From the NCBI RefSeq assembly GCF_005405385.1, contig NZ_BJDY01000004.1, positions 62,001-126,000 of the forward strand: DNA of 64,000 nucleotides, given 5' to 3'. The DNA is from Lactiplantibacillus mudanjiangensis. Lineage in GTDB: Bacteria > Bacillota > Bacilli > Lactobacillales > Lactobacillaceae. The position numbers were made by a program, and so were the translations under genes. The notes below the pieces were generated by a model. It saw only the letters and a list, made by a program, of their open reading frames with translations. It made no database searches and was not told the DNA's origin. Shown one piece after another: positions 7,820 to 17,381 of this stretch. The stretch's first letter is position 1. Each line of letters starts with the position of its first letter.

Positions 7820-7852
7820 AGCTCTTAGCCATCTGGTTGAGAGCTTTTTATT
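7820..7852 (+). terminator. Terminator after the SRP RNA
   Basis: AGCTCT and AGAGCT arms with an inner GCC/GGT pairing are followed by TTTTTATTT. It lies just before the dnaX ribosome site. Confidence 0.75.
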
Positions 7853-7899
7853 TAAAAAAATCTGTAAATTGAACATGTTAGTAAGAAAGGAAGATGCGC

Positions 7900-9600
7900 G
7901 TGTACCGGGCACTTTATCGGGTTTGGCGGCCACAGCGATTTGATGATTTAGTTGGCCAACAAATGATTACGCAAACCTTAAAAAATGCGATCATGACCCA
8001 TCAGACGAGTCATGCGTATTTATTCACCGGTCCGCGGGGAACGGGGAAAACGTCGGCGGCCAAAATTTTTGCTAAAGCGATTAACTGTCATCATTTGGTT
8101 GATGGCGAACCGTGTAATGAATGCGAAACGTGCAAAGCCATTACGACGGGTCAACTCAATGATGTAATTGAAATTGATGCGGCGTCTAACAATGGGGTCG
8201 AAGAAATTCGTGATATTCGCGACAAGGCCAAATATGCGCCAACCGAAGCGGATTACAAAATTTATATCATTGATGAAGTCCACATGTTATCTACGGGCGC
8301 GTTCAACGCTTTATTGAAAACTCTGGAAGAACCGCCAGCTAACGTGATCTTTATTTTAGCAACAACGGAGCCACATAAAATTCCACTGACGATTATTTCA
8401 CGGACGCAACGGTTTGATTTTCGCCGGATTACCGCTAAAGACAGTTATGGGCGAATGGTCTACATTTTAGATCAAAAAAAAGTGACGTATGATGAAAAAG
8501 CGTTACGGGTGATTGCTCAAGCGGCTGAAGGTGGGATGCGAGATGCGTTAAGTATCTTGGACCAAGTGATTTCATTTGGTGATAATACCGTGACGTTGGA
8601 AGACGCCCTAATGGTGACGGGCAGTGTGACAAAGAAACTGCTTGCTGATTACTTAGAAGAAGTCACCCAACACGTGACGAAACCGGCCCTTGAAACGATG
8701 CGCCAAATCTTACAAGAAGGTAAAGATGCGAACCGTTTTATTGAAGATCTGATTAGTTATACCCGCGATGTGTTATTGTATCAACAGGCCCCAGAAATGG
8801 TCGATAATGTGGCCATGGGAGAAAATGATCAGCGCTTTGCCGATTTTGCCAAAGGCATCGATCCCGAAGTGTTGTATCAGATGATCAAAACGCTAAATGA
8901 CGTGCAACAACAGATGCGTTTTACCACGCATCCCGATGTTTATTTGGAAGTCTTGACCGTCAAGTTGTCCCAATTAGAAGCGCCGGCTGGTGGTCAAAAG
9001 GCTGGTACAGCTGATGTGGCGGCAGATTCGGCGGCCGTTCAACAATTGACGAGTAAAGTCGATCAATTACAGTCAGAATTGCAAGCGTTGAAAGCTAATG
9101 GCGTCAAGGCGGCAGCGACTAAACCAGCCCGGGTTAAGAGTAGTAACAATGGTCCAGTTGTGAAAAAAGTTAATGTGAGTCAGGTTTACCCAATTTTGGG
9201 GGCAGCAACTAAGGATGATTTAGTGCAAGTTCGTGAGGTTTGGTCAGATCTGATGAACATTTTAAGTATTACGCAACGGGCACTCATGCATGTGGCTAAA
9301 CCGGTTGCTGCTAGTGATGAAGGCGTCGTGGTCGCCTTTGATTATCCATTCTTGTATCAAAAAGCAATTGATGATCAAGCGTTAATGGATGCTTTAGGTA
9401 ATGGCTTAGACCGATTAATGGGTCATAGCCCCAAACTGGTTTGTGTGCCGAAAGAACAATGGCCACAGATCCGAAAAGACTATTTAGCCACTCATCAACC
9501 TGAAATGAGTGAAGCAGCCAGTCAGGCACCGGAAAAACCGGCTGTTGTAGATCAAGCGCAACAACTCTTTGGTGACTTAGTAGAAGTAAAATCAGACTAA
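7900..9600 (+). CDS. dnaX: DNA polymerase III subunit gamma/tau
   Basis: DnaX is the clamp-loader ATPase that loads the sliding clamp and ties the polymerases together. Visible are Walker A GPRGTGKTS (about residues 43-51), the zinc module with C in AINC and CNECETC, the DEVHML Walker B box, and the SRT...FDFRR sensor region. A coiled, polar tail after about residue 360 is the tau part. The ATG at 7894 leaves almost no gap to AAAGGAAG; the GTG at 7900 is better spaced and gives the conserved opening YRALYRVWRP, so it is preferred. The start could still be 7894. Confidence 0.95.
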   Translation: MYRALYRVWRPQRFDDLVGQQMITQTLKNAIMTHQTSHAYLFTGPRGTGKTSAAKIFAKAINCHHLVDGEPCNECETCKAITTGQLNDVIEIDAASNNGVEEIRDIRDKAKYAPTEADYKIYIIDEVHMLSTGAFNALLKTLEEPPANVIFILATTEPHKIPLTIISRTQRFDFRRITAKDSYGRMVYILDQKKVTYDEKALRVIAQAAEGGMRDALSILDQVISFGDNTVTLEDALMVTGSVTKKLLADYLEEVTQHVTKPALETMRQILQEGKDANRFIEDLISYTRDVLLYQQAPEMVDNVAMGENDQRFADFAKGIDPEVLYQMIKTLNDVQQQMRFTTHPDVYLEVLTVKLSQLEAPAGGQKAGTADVAADSAAVQQLTSKVDQLQSELQALKANGVKAAATKPARVKSSNNGPVVKKVNVSQVYPILGAATKDDLVQVREVWSDLMNILSITQRALMHVAKPVAASDEGVVVAFDYPFLYQKAIDDQALMDALGNGLDRLMGHSPKLVCVPKEQWPQIRKDYLATHQPEMSEAASQAPEKPAVVDQAQQLFGDLVEVKSD

Positions 9601-9624
9601 CAATTGAAAGGATTTGATTGATTT

Positions 9625-9933
9625 ATGATGCGTGGAATGGGAAATATGCAAAACATGATGAAACAAATGAAAAAGATGCAACAACAAATGACGACTGAAC
9701 AAGCCGCCTTAAACGAAAAGACGTTTACGGGTAAGGCCCCAGATGACATGGTTACCGTAACGTTTACTGGTGACAAAAAGATGCAAGATGTCACCATTAA
9801 TCCAGCCGCCGTTGATCCTGACGATGTGGATATGTTACAAGATTTAATTGTTGCTGCAGTTAATGACGCAATCAAGCAAATTGATGATCAAACGCAAAGT
9901 ACGATGGGTAAATATACTCAAGGCTTGCAATAA
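9625..9933 (+). CDS. YbaB/EbfC family nucleoid-associated protein
   Basis: This 102-residue protein has a methionine- and glutamine-rich N-terminus and the family segments [11 protein letters not shown] and [25 protein letters not shown]. YbaB proteins form tweezer-like dimers that bind DNA non-specifically. It lies between dnaX and recR, the standard order across bacteria, and is almost certainly co-transcribed with both. GAAAGGA lies 12-13 nt before the ATG, a slightly long spacing. Confidence 0.95.
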   Translation: MMRGMGNMQNMMKQMKKMQQQMTTEQAALNEKTFTGKAPDDMVTVTFTGDKKMQDVTINPAAVDPDDVDMLQDLIVAAVNDAIKQIDDQTQSTMGKYTQGLQ

Positions 9934-9962
9934 AACCGTAGAACCAGTAGTGAGGTAAAAGC

Positions 9963-10562
9963 ATGCAGTATCCAGAACCAATTGCCAAATTAATTGATAG
10001 TTATATGAAGTTACCCGGAATTGGTGGCAAAACGGCGACCCGTTTGGCGTTTTACACGATTGATATGGATGGTGACGATGTGACCGAGTTCGCCAAGTCT
10101 TTGGTCGCTGCCAAACGTGACCTGCATTTCTGTAGCATTTGTGGCAATATCACTGAAGATGATCCGTGTGTGATCTGTAAAGATAAGTCCCGTGATCAAA
10201 GTACCGTATTAGTGGTTGAAGAAGCTAAAGATGTGATGGCCATGGAAAAAATCAAGGAATATCAAGGATTGTACCATGTGCTACATGGCGTCTTGTCACC
10301 GGTTGATGGCAAAGGACCAGAAGACATTAATATTGCAAGTTTGTTAAAACGACTTCAACAAAATGATGGGATTAATGAACTGATTATTGCGACCAATGCG
10401 ACACCAGAAGGGGAAGCCACGGCGATGTATATTTCGCGGTTAGTGAAACCAGCTGGGATAAAGGTCACGCGATTGGCGCACGGGTTATCGGTTGGTAGTG
10501 ATATTCAATATGCTGATGAAATGACGTTATTTAAAGCGGTCGAAGGCCGTCAGGAAATGTAA
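9963..10562 (+). CDS. recR: Recombination mediator RecR
   Basis: RecR (199 residues) works with RecF and RecO to load RecA at gaps. Domain order is clear: an N-terminal helix-hairpin-helix ([14 protein letters not shown]), the four-cysteine zinc motif CSIC...CVIC (about residues 57-72), and a Toprim domain beginning at [20 protein letters not shown] precedes the ATG. The yaaL-type gene begins a few bases after its stop. Confidence 0.96.
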   Translation: MQYPEPIAKLIDSYMKLPGIGGKTATRLAFYTIDMDGDDVTEFAKSLVAAKRDLHFCSICGNITEDDPCVICKDKSRDQSTVLVVEEAKDVMAMEKIKEYQGLYHVLHGVLSPVDGKGPEDINIASLLKRLQQNDGINELIIATNATPEGEATAMYISRLVKPAGIKVTRLAHGLSVGSDIQYADEMTLFKAVEGRQEM

Positions 10563-10578
10563 TAGGTGGCGAAGGATA

Positions 10579-10830
10579 ATTTTTAAGCGACGCAAGCAAA
10601 TCAAGCAAGCTAAGGCTGTCTATGATCAACAATTATTAACGTTGCTCGATGCAGCGAAGATTGATTGGGATCGGGCCAAGCAAAATGAACAAGCAATCTA
10701 TGACAATAACACCAACGAATTGGTCACGCAAACGGCATTGGCACGCGCCAAATACTTATATTTGTATCGTGAAGCACGGCGTCGGCAAGTGCATGGCCAA
10801 CAAATTCAACAATCGGTTATTGATAAATAA
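10579..10830 (+). CDS. YaaL-like protein (DUF2508), probable ATT start
   Basis: In Firmicutes a small YaaL-family protein follows recR. Here the frame runs without a stop from before 10579 to 10830, and the conserved basic opening (FKRRKQIKQAK) lies before any ATG, GTG or TTG. The first such codon in frame is TTG at 10642, which would remove 21 residues of that conserved part and has no ribosome site. AGGTGG at 10564-10569 is 9 nt before ATT at 10579, giving an 83-residue protein. The body is highly charged and probably helical. Its function is unknown; the order recR-yaaL-tmk is syntenic with Bacillus. Confidence 0.75.
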   Translation: MFKRRKQIKQAKAVYDQQLLTLLDAAKIDWDRAKQNEQAIYDNNTNELVTQTALARAKYLYLYREARRRQVHGQQIQQSVIDK

Positions 10831-10832
10831 CC

Positions 10833-10870
10833 AAAGCGATCGCAACTTAACGTTGTTGATCGCTTTTTTT
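10833..10870 (+). terminator. Terminator after yaaL
   Basis: AAAGCGATC and GATCGCTTT arms flank a loop of about 15 nt and run into seven T. It ends the dnaX-ybaB-recR-yaaL unit; tmk has its own promoter. Confidence 0.85.
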
Positions 10871-10945
10871 GTCGAAAAACACAACCACTAGTAGGGTGAT
10901 CGCTTAATTATGAACTAAAACTACCTTCCCTAGTAGGACGTCCAT

Positions 10946-10974
10946 TAGACATGGGTCGCTTAATCAAGTACAAT
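10946..10974 (+). promoter_or_regulatory. Promoter of the tmk operon
   Basis: TAGACA (10946-10951) and TACAAT (10969-10974) are separated by 17 bp, a good sigma-A arrangement, about 35 nt before tmk. Confidence 0.65.
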
Positions 10975-11002
10975 TGTCACATATACGAATTTTTAGATTG
11001 GA

Positions 11003-11674
11003 TTGGGAATTTTGACTGGAAAATTAATCACGTTTGAAGGACCGGATGGCGCGGGGAAGACATCCGCGTTAAATGCAATTGTGGCACAAATTCAACCACA
11101 ATTGGGAGATCGTTTAGTTGTTACTCGCGAACCAGGTGGTAACCAGATCTCAGAATCAATTCGCCAGATTATTTTAGATCGGCATAATACGGCGATGGAT
11201 AAGCGCACCGAAGCGTTGTTGTACGCGGCGGCTCGGCGCCAACATATTGTTCAAAAAATTTTACCGGCACTAAAGGGAGATCAATTAGTGTTATGTGATC
11301 GGTTTATTGATAGCTCAATTGCGTATCAAGGTGCTGGTCGCGGGATCGGCGAAGACGCCGTGGCAACGATGAATGAATTTGCAACGGAGGGCTTGACGCC
11401 TGACTTGACGCTTTATTTTGATGTTGATGCGGCAGTTGGCTTGAAGCGGATTCAAACTCATCGTCAAGATGAGATTAATCGTTTGGATGTGGAAGCCTTG
11501 AGTTTTCATCATCGGGTTCAAGCGGCTTACTTGAGATTGTTGGCTGCAAATCCAGACCGAATCAAACGGGTGGATGCGAGTCAATCATTAGATCAAGTTG
11601 TGGCCCAAGGCTTAGCAATCATCCAAACTAAATTACCCCAGTATTTCACAACCGAAGGGAAGTCGAAATTATGA
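11003..11674 (+). CDS. tmk: Thymidylate kinase
   Basis: This protein phosphorylates dTMP to dTDP. It shows the P-loop FEGPDGAGKTSA near the N-terminus, the DR(Y/F) motif in LCDRFIDSSIAYQGAGRG, and the lid region following it, at the normal length of about 220 residues. The start is TTG: either 11003 or, three codons later, 11012 (giving MTGKLITFEG), which better matches the usual compact N-terminus. The 3' end overlaps yaaQ by 4 nt. It is first in tmk-yaaQ-holB-yabA-rsmI. Confidence 0.95.
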   Translation: MGILTGKLITFEGPDGAGKTSALNAIVAQIQPQLGDRLVVTREPGGNQISESIRQIILDRHNTAMDKRTEALLYAAARRQHIVQKILPALKGDQLVLCDRFIDSSIAYQGAGRGIGEDAVATMNEFATEGLTPDLTLYFDVDAAVGLKRIQTHRQDEINRLDVEALSFHHRVQAAYLRLLAANPDRIKRVDASQSLDQVVAQGLAIIQTKLPQYFTTEGKSKL

Positions 11675-12000
11675 AATTAATTATTGCGATTGTCCAAGAT
11701 AAAGATAGTAATCGGTTAAGCAATCAATTTATTGAAGCCAATATTCGGGCGACTAAGTTACCAACGACTGGCGGCTTTTTACGATCAGGAAACACGACTT
11801 TTATGATTGGAATTGAAGATGAACGGGTCGATGAATTATTAGCGATGATCAAAGAAACGAGTCATGCGCGCGATCAATTTATGACGCCACCGGTTAACTT
11901 AGATGTCACGATGGATGGGGCCTCGGCCTACCCCGTTGAGGTTCAAGTCGGTGGCGCGACGGTTTTTGTCTTACCGGTTGACCAGTTCCATCAATTTTAA
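11671..12000 (+). CDS. darA: Cyclic di-AMP receptor DarA/PstA (YaaQ)
   Basis: This 109-residue PII-like protein has the family pattern KLIIAIVQDKDSNRLSNQF at the start and the ligand-loop segment LPTTGGFLRSGNTTFMIG. DarA trimers bind c-di-AMP; the downstream target is not known. The name PstA in the literature is unrelated to the phosphate permease pstA at 48202. It overlaps tmk by 4 nt. The KimA-type potassium importer at 30692 belongs to another c-di-AMP-linked family. Confidence 0.95.
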   Translation: MKLIIAIVQDKDSNRLSNQFIEANIRATKLPTTGGFLRSGNTTFMIGIEDERVDELLAMIKETSHARDQFMTPPVNLDVTMDGASAYPVEVQVGGATVFVLPVDQFHQF

Positions 12001-12007
12001 AAGTTAG

Positions 12008-13030
12008 GTGACAAACATGACAACAACCACTACGTCGATTGCGACTAAACAACCGCGTTTGCTTGATGCTTTTAAACAGATTATTGCGCAGCAACATCTG
12101 GCCCATGCCTACTTATTTGCTGGGATGGAAGGTGCTGGTCAACTTGATTTGGCGACTTGGATTGCTCAGCGGTTGTTTTGCCTCAACGTGGTTGATGGTG
12201 AACCCGATGGGACTTGTGAAGAGTGTGTTCGAATTGCCAGCGGTCAGCATCCAGATATTGTGATGGTGGCACCGACTGGTCAAAGCATCCACGTTGAGCA
12301 AGTGCGTTATTTAAAGGCGGAATTCTCAAAGAGTGCCGTGGAAGGTAATCGTAAGCTATTTATCATTAACGATGCTGAAAAAATGACGGCGAGCGCTGCC
12401 AACAGCTTATTGAAGTTCATTGAAGAACCAAGCGGCAATGTGACGGCATTCTTATTGACGACGAATAAGCAACTGATGCTACCAACCATTATTTCGCGAA
12501 CACAAGTGATTGAGTTTCCACCATTACCAGCGGCGGTATTACAACAAACGTTTGAAGCGGCTGGAATTTCTGCCAAGGATGCCCAAACGTTGCGGCATTT
12601 GACCAATAGTTTGACGCAGGCCCAAGCCTTACTCGTCGATGATTGGTTACCGAATGCTGTTGATCAATTGTGGCAATGGTTTCAACAAACCGTCAAAGGT
12701 GAACCACGTAGTTTTGTCGCTGTTCAGACGCGATTAGTTGGCTTAGCCAAGGAACGAGAACAACAATTAGTTTTATTAGATCTCATTGCGGCACTTTTTC
12801 AAGATTTATTGCAGTTGCATTTTGACGTTGACGATGAAAGTGAGCTAAGTTTTGGGCAGTATCAAAGTGAGCTGACCACGCTGACGACGAACCTGAATAC
12901 GACGCAATTGGTCGCAGCTACTGAACTGGGCCTGAGTGCCAAACGACAATTAGCTAGCAATATTAGTTTACAGAATGTCTTAGAAGGCTTGACCTTGCAA
13001 CTCTGGCCGATTTTTAAAACGAACGCTTAA
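12008..13030 (+). CDS. holB: DNA polymerase III subunit delta'
   Basis: The delta' subunit (340 residues) is the structural partner of DnaX in the clamp loader. The AAA+ fold is visible (HAYLFAGMEGAGQ with a degenerate P-loop, as expected for an ATP-inactive subunit), with the zinc cysteines CEECVR, LLKFIEEPS, and the SRT sensor in IISRTQVIEF. It stands between yaaQ and yabA, as in Bacillus. Confidence 0.93.
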   Translation: MTNMTTTTTSIATKQPRLLDAFKQIIAQQHLAHAYLFAGMEGAGQLDLATWIAQRLFCLNVVDGEPDGTCEECVRIASGQHPDIVMVAPTGQSIHVEQVRYLKAEFSKSAVEGNRKLFIINDAEKMTASAANSLLKFIEEPSGNVTAFLLTTNKQLMLPTIISRTQVIEFPPLPAAVLQQTFEAAGISAKDAQTLRHLTNSLTQAQALLVDDWLPNAVDQLWQWFQQTVKGEPRSFVAVQTRLVGLAKEREQQLVLLDLIAALFQDLLQLHFDVDDESELSFGQYQSELTTLTTNLNTTQLVAATELGLSAKRQLASNISLQNVLEGLTLQLWPIFKTNA

Positions 13031-13055
13031 AATATAGGAAGATGAGGGTGAGCGT

Positions 13056-13397
13056 GTGGATAAGCGTGATTTATATGATAGTTTTGGCGACATGGAACAA
13101 CAAATGCAGCAAATGCTCGACAAAATGGCGCAGTTACGGGCTGATATGACGACTGTACTTGAAAAAAATGCCGAGTTGGTCATCGAAAACGAACATTTAC
13201 GTGAACGTATGGTTGAAATTGAAAACGAAATCCCAAAGAAAGCCTCGAGTACGACCACGCTATCCAAATCGCGCCAGAACTTGGAAAAGCTGTATGATGA
13301 AGGGTTCCACGTTTGTAATCAATTTTATGGCAAACGTCGCGATGATGACGAATCATGCGTCTTTTGTTTAGAAGTGATTTACGGGGAACGGGCGTAG
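13056..13397 (+). CDS. yabA: Replication initiation control protein YabA
   Basis: YabA (113 residues) links DnaA and DnaN and limits replication initiation. The N-terminal half is a coiled coil (about residues 5-65, with regular leucine/methionine spacing); the C-terminal zinc part carries HVCNQFYG and CVFCLEVI. GTG start with GAGGGTGAG upstream. It lies between holB and rsmI. Confidence 0.94.
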   Translation: MDKRDLYDSFGDMEQQMQQMLDKMAQLRADMTTVLEKNAELVIENEHLRERMVEIENEIPKKASSTTTLSKSRQNLEKLYDEGFHVCNQFYGKRRDDDESCVFCLEVIYGERA

Positions 13398-13412
13398 GTA
13401 GGAGGAGAAAAT

Positions 13413-14300
13413 TTGCAAACGCAACAAAGTTTTGCTGACCATGCGGGCGTTGGGACGTTATATTTAGTGCCAACGCCGATCGGTAATTTGCAAGATATGA
13501 CATTTCGGGCAGTTGATACGCTAAAAGCAGTTGATTTGATCGCTGCTGAAGACACGCGCAATACCCAAAAGTTATTGAATCATTTTGAAATTACGACAAA
13601 GCAGATTAGTTTTCATGAACATAACACCCAAGAACGGATACCACAATTTATTGAAAAGCTGCAACAAGGACTGGATATTGCACAAGTCAGTGATGCGGGG
13701 ATGCCATCGATTAGTGATCCCGGAACCGAGTTAGTGGCTGCTTGTGTGGCGCGAGGCTTAACAGTGGTCCCATTACCGGGTGCTAATGCTGGTTTAACTG
13801 CTTTAATTGCCTCTGGTTTAGTGCCCCAGCCGTTTTATTTCTATGGCTTTTTATCACGTAAAAAGCAGGAACAAAAAGCTGAATTGACTGCTTTAACTCA
13901 GCGTCAAGAGACCGTGATTATTTATGAATCACCCTTTCGAGTTGCGAAAACGTTGGCTAATTTGGCCACGGTTTGTGAACCTAGTCGGCAGATTGTAGCT
14001 TGTCGGGAATTAACGAAGCGTTACGAAGAATTTGCACGGGGAACCTTAGCTGAAATGATTGACTGGTCGCAAAATCACCAGTTAAAAGGAGAATTTGTCT
14101 TGCTGATAAGTGGCAATCCGAATGAGCCAGTGGCAGCAACAACCGATGAATTGGCTGAATTACCACTCAAAGCACAAGTTGAAGCGTTGATTACTGCTGG
14201 TGATAAACCGAATGCAGCCATTAAGGCGATTGCTAAACGGCGTCAATTGCAACGCCAAGTGGTTTATAATGCCTTTCATGAGCTTAACAATGAGGAGTGA
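13413..14300 (+). CDS. rsmI: 16S rRNA 2'-O-methyltransferase (C1402)
   Basis: RsmI (295 residues) belongs to the tetrapyrrole-methylase fold. Its signatures are YLVPTPIGNLQDMTFRA, AAEDTRNTQKLL, VSDAGMPSISDPG and VVPLPGANA. It methylates the ribose of C1402 in the decoding centre. The start is TTG at 13413 with AGGAGGAG eight bases upstream. The thioesterase gene begins four bases after the stop. Confidence 0.95.
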   Translation: MQTQQSFADHAGVGTLYLVPTPIGNLQDMTFRAVDTLKAVDLIAAEDTRNTQKLLNHFEITTKQISFHEHNTQERIPQFIEKLQQGLDIAQVSDAGMPSISDPGTELVAACVARGLTVVPLPGANAGLTALIASGLVPQPFYFYGFLSRKKQEQKAELTALTQRQETVIIYESPFRVAKTLANLATVCEPSRQIVACRELTKRYEEFARGTLAEMIDWSQNHQLKGEFVLLISGNPNEPVAATTDELAELPLKAQVEALITAGDKPNAAIKAIAKRRQLQRQVVYNAFHELNNEE

Positions 14301-14304
14301 TCAG

Positions 14305-15084
14305 ATGGCAACAATTGGTGAACAAGCCAGTATTTACACAGAACAACACCGGATGACGTATTACGAATGTGATCGGACCGGTCGAGCGACCTTGGCGACC
14401 TTAATTAACATTGCCATTTTGGCCTCTCAAGATCAAAGTGATGCATTGGGATTGACTACCGAATTTGTGCAGAGTCATGGTGTTGGTTGGGTGGTTACCC
14501 AATATTCAATGGCGATTACGCGCATGCCACGGTTGAATGAAACGGTAACGTTGGCAGTCCGCGGGTCGGCTTATAATCCATACTTTGCGTTTCGAGAGTT
14601 CTGGATTCGTGATGCAGAAGGACAAGAGTTGGCCTACATTACCAGTATTTGGGTGACGATGAGTCAAACCACTCGAAAAATTATGAAGATTGATCCGGCA
14701 TTAGTGACGCCATATCACTCTGAAGCGGTTAAACGGATTCCAAGGTTGCCACGACCGTTAAGTTTTGAAACCACCGATGAGACGCTGAGTAAACCATATC
14801 AAGTGCGGTTCTTCGATATTGATCCTAATCGGCATGTTAACAATGCCCACTATTTTGATTGGTTGCTGGATACATTGCCAGCTGATTTTTTATTGGCGCA
14901 TGACTTACAACAAGTCGATGTTCGTTATGAAAATGAGGTTAAATATGGTCATACCGTCACGGCAGCGGCGAATATTTTACCAACAGCTGAGGATGGCAGT
15001 GTGACGACTAGTCATCAGATTCGCGTTGGTGATGAAAAGTGTTGTGACGTGACGATTAAGTGGCAGTCCACAACGATTGACTAA
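14305..15084 (+). CDS. Acyl-ACP thioesterase (FatA/TesE type)
   Basis: This 259-residue double-hotdog protein hydrolyses acyl-ACP to free fatty acid. Both hotdog repeats are visible: the first begins YECDRTGRATLATLINIA with GVGWVVTQY, the second begins VRFFDIDPNRHVNNAHYFDWLLD, which carries the catalytic-type DxNxHxNN pattern. ATG at 14305 with GAGGAG upstream is chosen over the longer frame from 14200, which would lie inside rsmI. It is followed by a terminator at 15095-15125. Confidence 0.9.
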   Translation: MATIGEQASIYTEQHRMTYYECDRTGRATLATLINIAILASQDQSDALGLTTEFVQSHGVGWVVTQYSMAITRMPRLNETVTLAVRGSAYNPYFAFREFWIRDAEGQELAYITSIWVTMSQTTRKIMKIDPALVTPYHSEAVKRIPRLPRPLSFETTDETLSKPYQVRFFDIDPNRHVNNAHYFDWLLDTLPADFLLAHDLQQVDVRYENEVKYGHTVTAAANILPTAEDGSVTTSHQIRVGDEKCCDVTIKWQSTTID

Positions 15085-15094
15085 AGATTAATGC

Positions 15095-15125
15095 AAGCTG
15101 ATGAGATAACTTGTCAGCTTTTTTT
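15095..15125 (+). terminator. Terminator after the thioesterase gene
   Basis: AAGCTGA and TCAGCTT arms are followed by seven T. Confidence 0.8.
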
Positions 15126-15152
15126 GACTCAATTTTTAGGCTTAAGTATGCT
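15124..15152 (+). promoter_or_regulatory. Promoter of galE
   Basis: TTGACT (15124-15129) and TATGCT (15147-15152) lie 17 bp apart, about 30 nt before the galE start; AGAGGAGG is the ribosome site. Confidence 0.6.
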
Positions 15153-15184
15153 ATGATAAGGCTAATCTTTAGAGGAGGTACACT

Positions 15185-16180
15185 ATGTCAATTCTTGTTT
15201 TAGGTGGGGCTGGGTATATTGGTTCTCACATGGTTGATCGATTGGTTGAAAACGGCACTAATACAGTCGTCGTGGATAATCTGGTGACTGGGCATCACGC
15301 AGCAATCAATCCCAAAGCCAAGTTTTATCAAGGGGATGTACGGGACAAAGCTTTCTTGAATCAGGTTTTTGATCAAGAAAATATTGAAGCGGTCGTGCAC
15401 TTCGCAGCGTTTTCAGTTGTTCCCGAATCAATGGCCAAACCGTTGAAGTATTTTGATAACAATACGGGTGGCATGATTACATTGCTCGAAGTGATGCAGG
15501 CGCATGATGTGAAGCAAATTGTCTTCTCATCGACGGCTGCTACTTATGGCACTCCTAAACAAATTCCAATTAAAGAAACTGATCCACAATTACCAATTAA
15601 CCCTTATGGGGCTAGCAAGTTAATGATGGAACAAATTATGCATTGGGCTGATGTGGCCTATGGTGTGAAATTTGTCGCCTTACGTTATTTTAATGTTGCG
15701 GGGGCAAAACCCGACGGCAGTATCGGTGAGGATCATGGCCCTGAAACGCACTTAGTTCCAATTATTTTACAAGTTGCGCAAGGTAAGCGTGACGAATTGA
15801 AGATTTTTGGGAATGACTATCAAACACCAGATGGGACCAATGTCCGTGATTATGTGCATGTGGTTGATTTGGCCGATGCTCATATCTTGGCTTTGAAGTA
15901 TCTTGCAGCTGGTCATGAAAGCAATGCCTTTAATTTGGGCTCATCAACAGGTTTCTCTAACCAGCAAATGTTAACAGCTGCTCGCGAAGTGACTGGAGAA
16001 CCAATCCCAGCAACGTTAACAGCTCGTCGACCAGGTGACCCTGATTCATTAGTTGCTGCTAGTGACAAGGCACGTGATATCTTAGGCTGGCATCCACAGT
16101 ACGACGACGTCAAAGAAATTATTAAGACTGCTTGGACTTGGACCCAAAAGCATCCAAATGGTTATGATGATCGTGACTAA
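15185..16180 (+). CDS. galE: UDP-glucose 4-epimerase
   Basis: This short-chain dehydrogenase-type epimerase interconverts UDP-glucose and UDP-galactose. Evidence is the NAD motif GGAGYIGSH at the N-terminus, the S/T-YxxxK catalytic set (SSTAATYG and [11 protein letters not shown]), and the nucleotide-sugar segments [10 protein letters not shown] and [13 protein letters not shown]. At 331 residues it is full length. It stands alone, with its own promoter, and converges on the phn operon through a shared terminator. Confidence 0.93.
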   Translation: MSILVLGGAGYIGSHMVDRLVENGTNTVVVDNLVTGHHAAINPKAKFYQGDVRDKAFLNQVFDQENIEAVVHFAAFSVVPESMAKPLKYFDNNTGGMITLLEVMQAHDVKQIVFSSTAATYGTPKQIPIKETDPQLPINPYGASKLMMEQIMHWADVAYGVKFVALRYFNVAGAKPDGSIGEDHGPETHLVPIILQVAQGKRDELKIFGNDYQTPDGTNVRDYVHVVDLADAHILALKYLAAGHESNAFNLGSSTGFSNQQMLTAAREVTGEPIPATLTARRPGDPDSLVAASDKARDILGWHPQYDDVKEIIKTAWTWTQKHPNGYDDRD

Positions 16181-16194
16181 GATTTAGTGATAGC

Positions 16195-16239
16195 AAAAGG
16201 CAGCGAACTTGCAAATGATTGCGAGCTCGCTGCCTTTTT
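16195..16239. terminator. Bidirectional terminator between galE and phnW
   Basis: AAAAGGCAGCGA and TCGCTGCCTTTTT form a long stem with A and T runs on the two sides, serving both converging units. Confidence 0.8.
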
Positions 16240-16250
16240 GAATCTGATGA

Positions 16251-17351
16251 TTATTGATGAATTTGTTGATAGTCGCTAATAACGGCTAATAACCGGTTAA
16301 TATCAGTAGTATTAACGTCGCCAATTGTGCCAATTCGGAAACTTGGAATGGCAGAGACTTTACCAGGGTAGATGACGAAGCCCCGGGTTTTGATGAATTG
16401 GTAGAAATCATCAAAGTTAAAGTCGGTATGTGGATATTTGAAAGAAGTAATGATGGGGCCCTGAACGGCAGGATCAATGACTAAGTCGAAACCTAATGCT
16501 TGCATACCAACACTTAAAGCTTGTTGGCTCGCAGTATAACGTTGGTAACGTGGCATAACACCACCTTCAGTGGCCAGTTCTGTTAACGCTTGTGCAAAGG
16601 CATGAACCACATGAGTTGGTGACGTAAAGCGCCATTTACCAGGTTGCTGGGTCATTGTTTGCCATTGTGCGAAGAGGTCTAAACTCAATGAACGGGCGTT
16701 GCCGGCCGTTTTAGCTAATTCAGTTTGTTTAGCAATCACAAAGGCAAAACCGGGGACACCTTGAACGCATTTATTAGCACTACTAATCAAATAATCGCAA
16801 TCGAGATCATCGACGCTAATTGGAACGCCACCTAAGCTAGACATAGCATCAATAATGCTAATAATGCCACGGGCTTTGAGTAGCGGCATTAATTCAGCGA
16901 TTGGGTTGAGAATACCAGTTGTGGTTTCACTGTGCACGGTTGCAAAATGAGTGACCTCTGGATGATCAGTTAATGCTTGTGCGATCCGTTGTGGCTCAAC
17001 CGCCTGGTCTTCTGGAAATTCAACATCTACATGCGTGATGTTGTAATAGTCAGCGATTTCGCCAATACGGCGACCGTAAGCGCCATTCATGGCAATCATT
17101 AAGACGGCATCTGTTCGAGGAATTGCTGAACCGATTGTGGCCTCGACGCCGTAACTCCCGCTACCTTGAAGTAATACAGTTGTATAGGTGTTGGCATCAG
17201 CATGGGCCAAGTTTAGAATTTCTTGACGAATGGTTTCCGTTACTTGGCGGTAATCATTGTCCCAAGTACAATAATCAATTTGCATGGCATCTTTAACCGT
17301 GGCCGTGGTACTAAGCGGCCCCGGAGTTAAGAGTAAATAAGGTTGTTTCAT
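16251..17351 (-). CDS. phnW: 2-aminoethylphosphonate--pyruvate transaminase
   Basis: PhnW (366 residues) moves the amino group of 2-aminoethylphosphonate (AEP) to pyruvate, giving phosphonoacetaldehyde and alanine. It is a class V aminotransferase: TPGPLSTTATVK opening, GSGSYGVEATIGS substrate loop, and the PLP lysine in SSANKCVQGVPGF. It is the last gene of the minus-strand operon, directly after phnX, which uses its product. Confidence 0.93.
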   Translation of the reverse strand: MKQPYLLLTPGPLSTTATVKDAMQIDYCTWDNDYRQVTETIRQEILNLAHADANTYTTVLLQGSGSYGVEATIGSAIPRTDAVLMIAMNGAYGRRIGEIADYYNITHVDVEFPEDQAVEPQRIAQALTDHPEVTHFATVHSETTTGILNPIAELMPLLKARGIISIIDAMSSLGGVPISVDDLDCDYLISSANKCVQGVPGFAFVIAKQTELAKTAGNARSLSLDLFAQWQTMTQQPGKWRFTSPTHVVHAFAQALTELATEGGVMPRYQRYTASQQALSVGMQALGFDLVIDPAVQGPIITSFKYPHTDFNFDDFYQFIKTRGFVIYPGKVSAIPSFRIGTIGDVNTTDINRLLAVISDYQQIHQ

Positions 17352-17381
17352 GAGTTAACAAAGTCTCCTTTATGACGAAAC

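Noticed and set aside
10890-10945. Short direct repeats TAGTAGG before the tmk promoter
   Set aside because: Only two short copies with unequal context; not distinguishable from chance.
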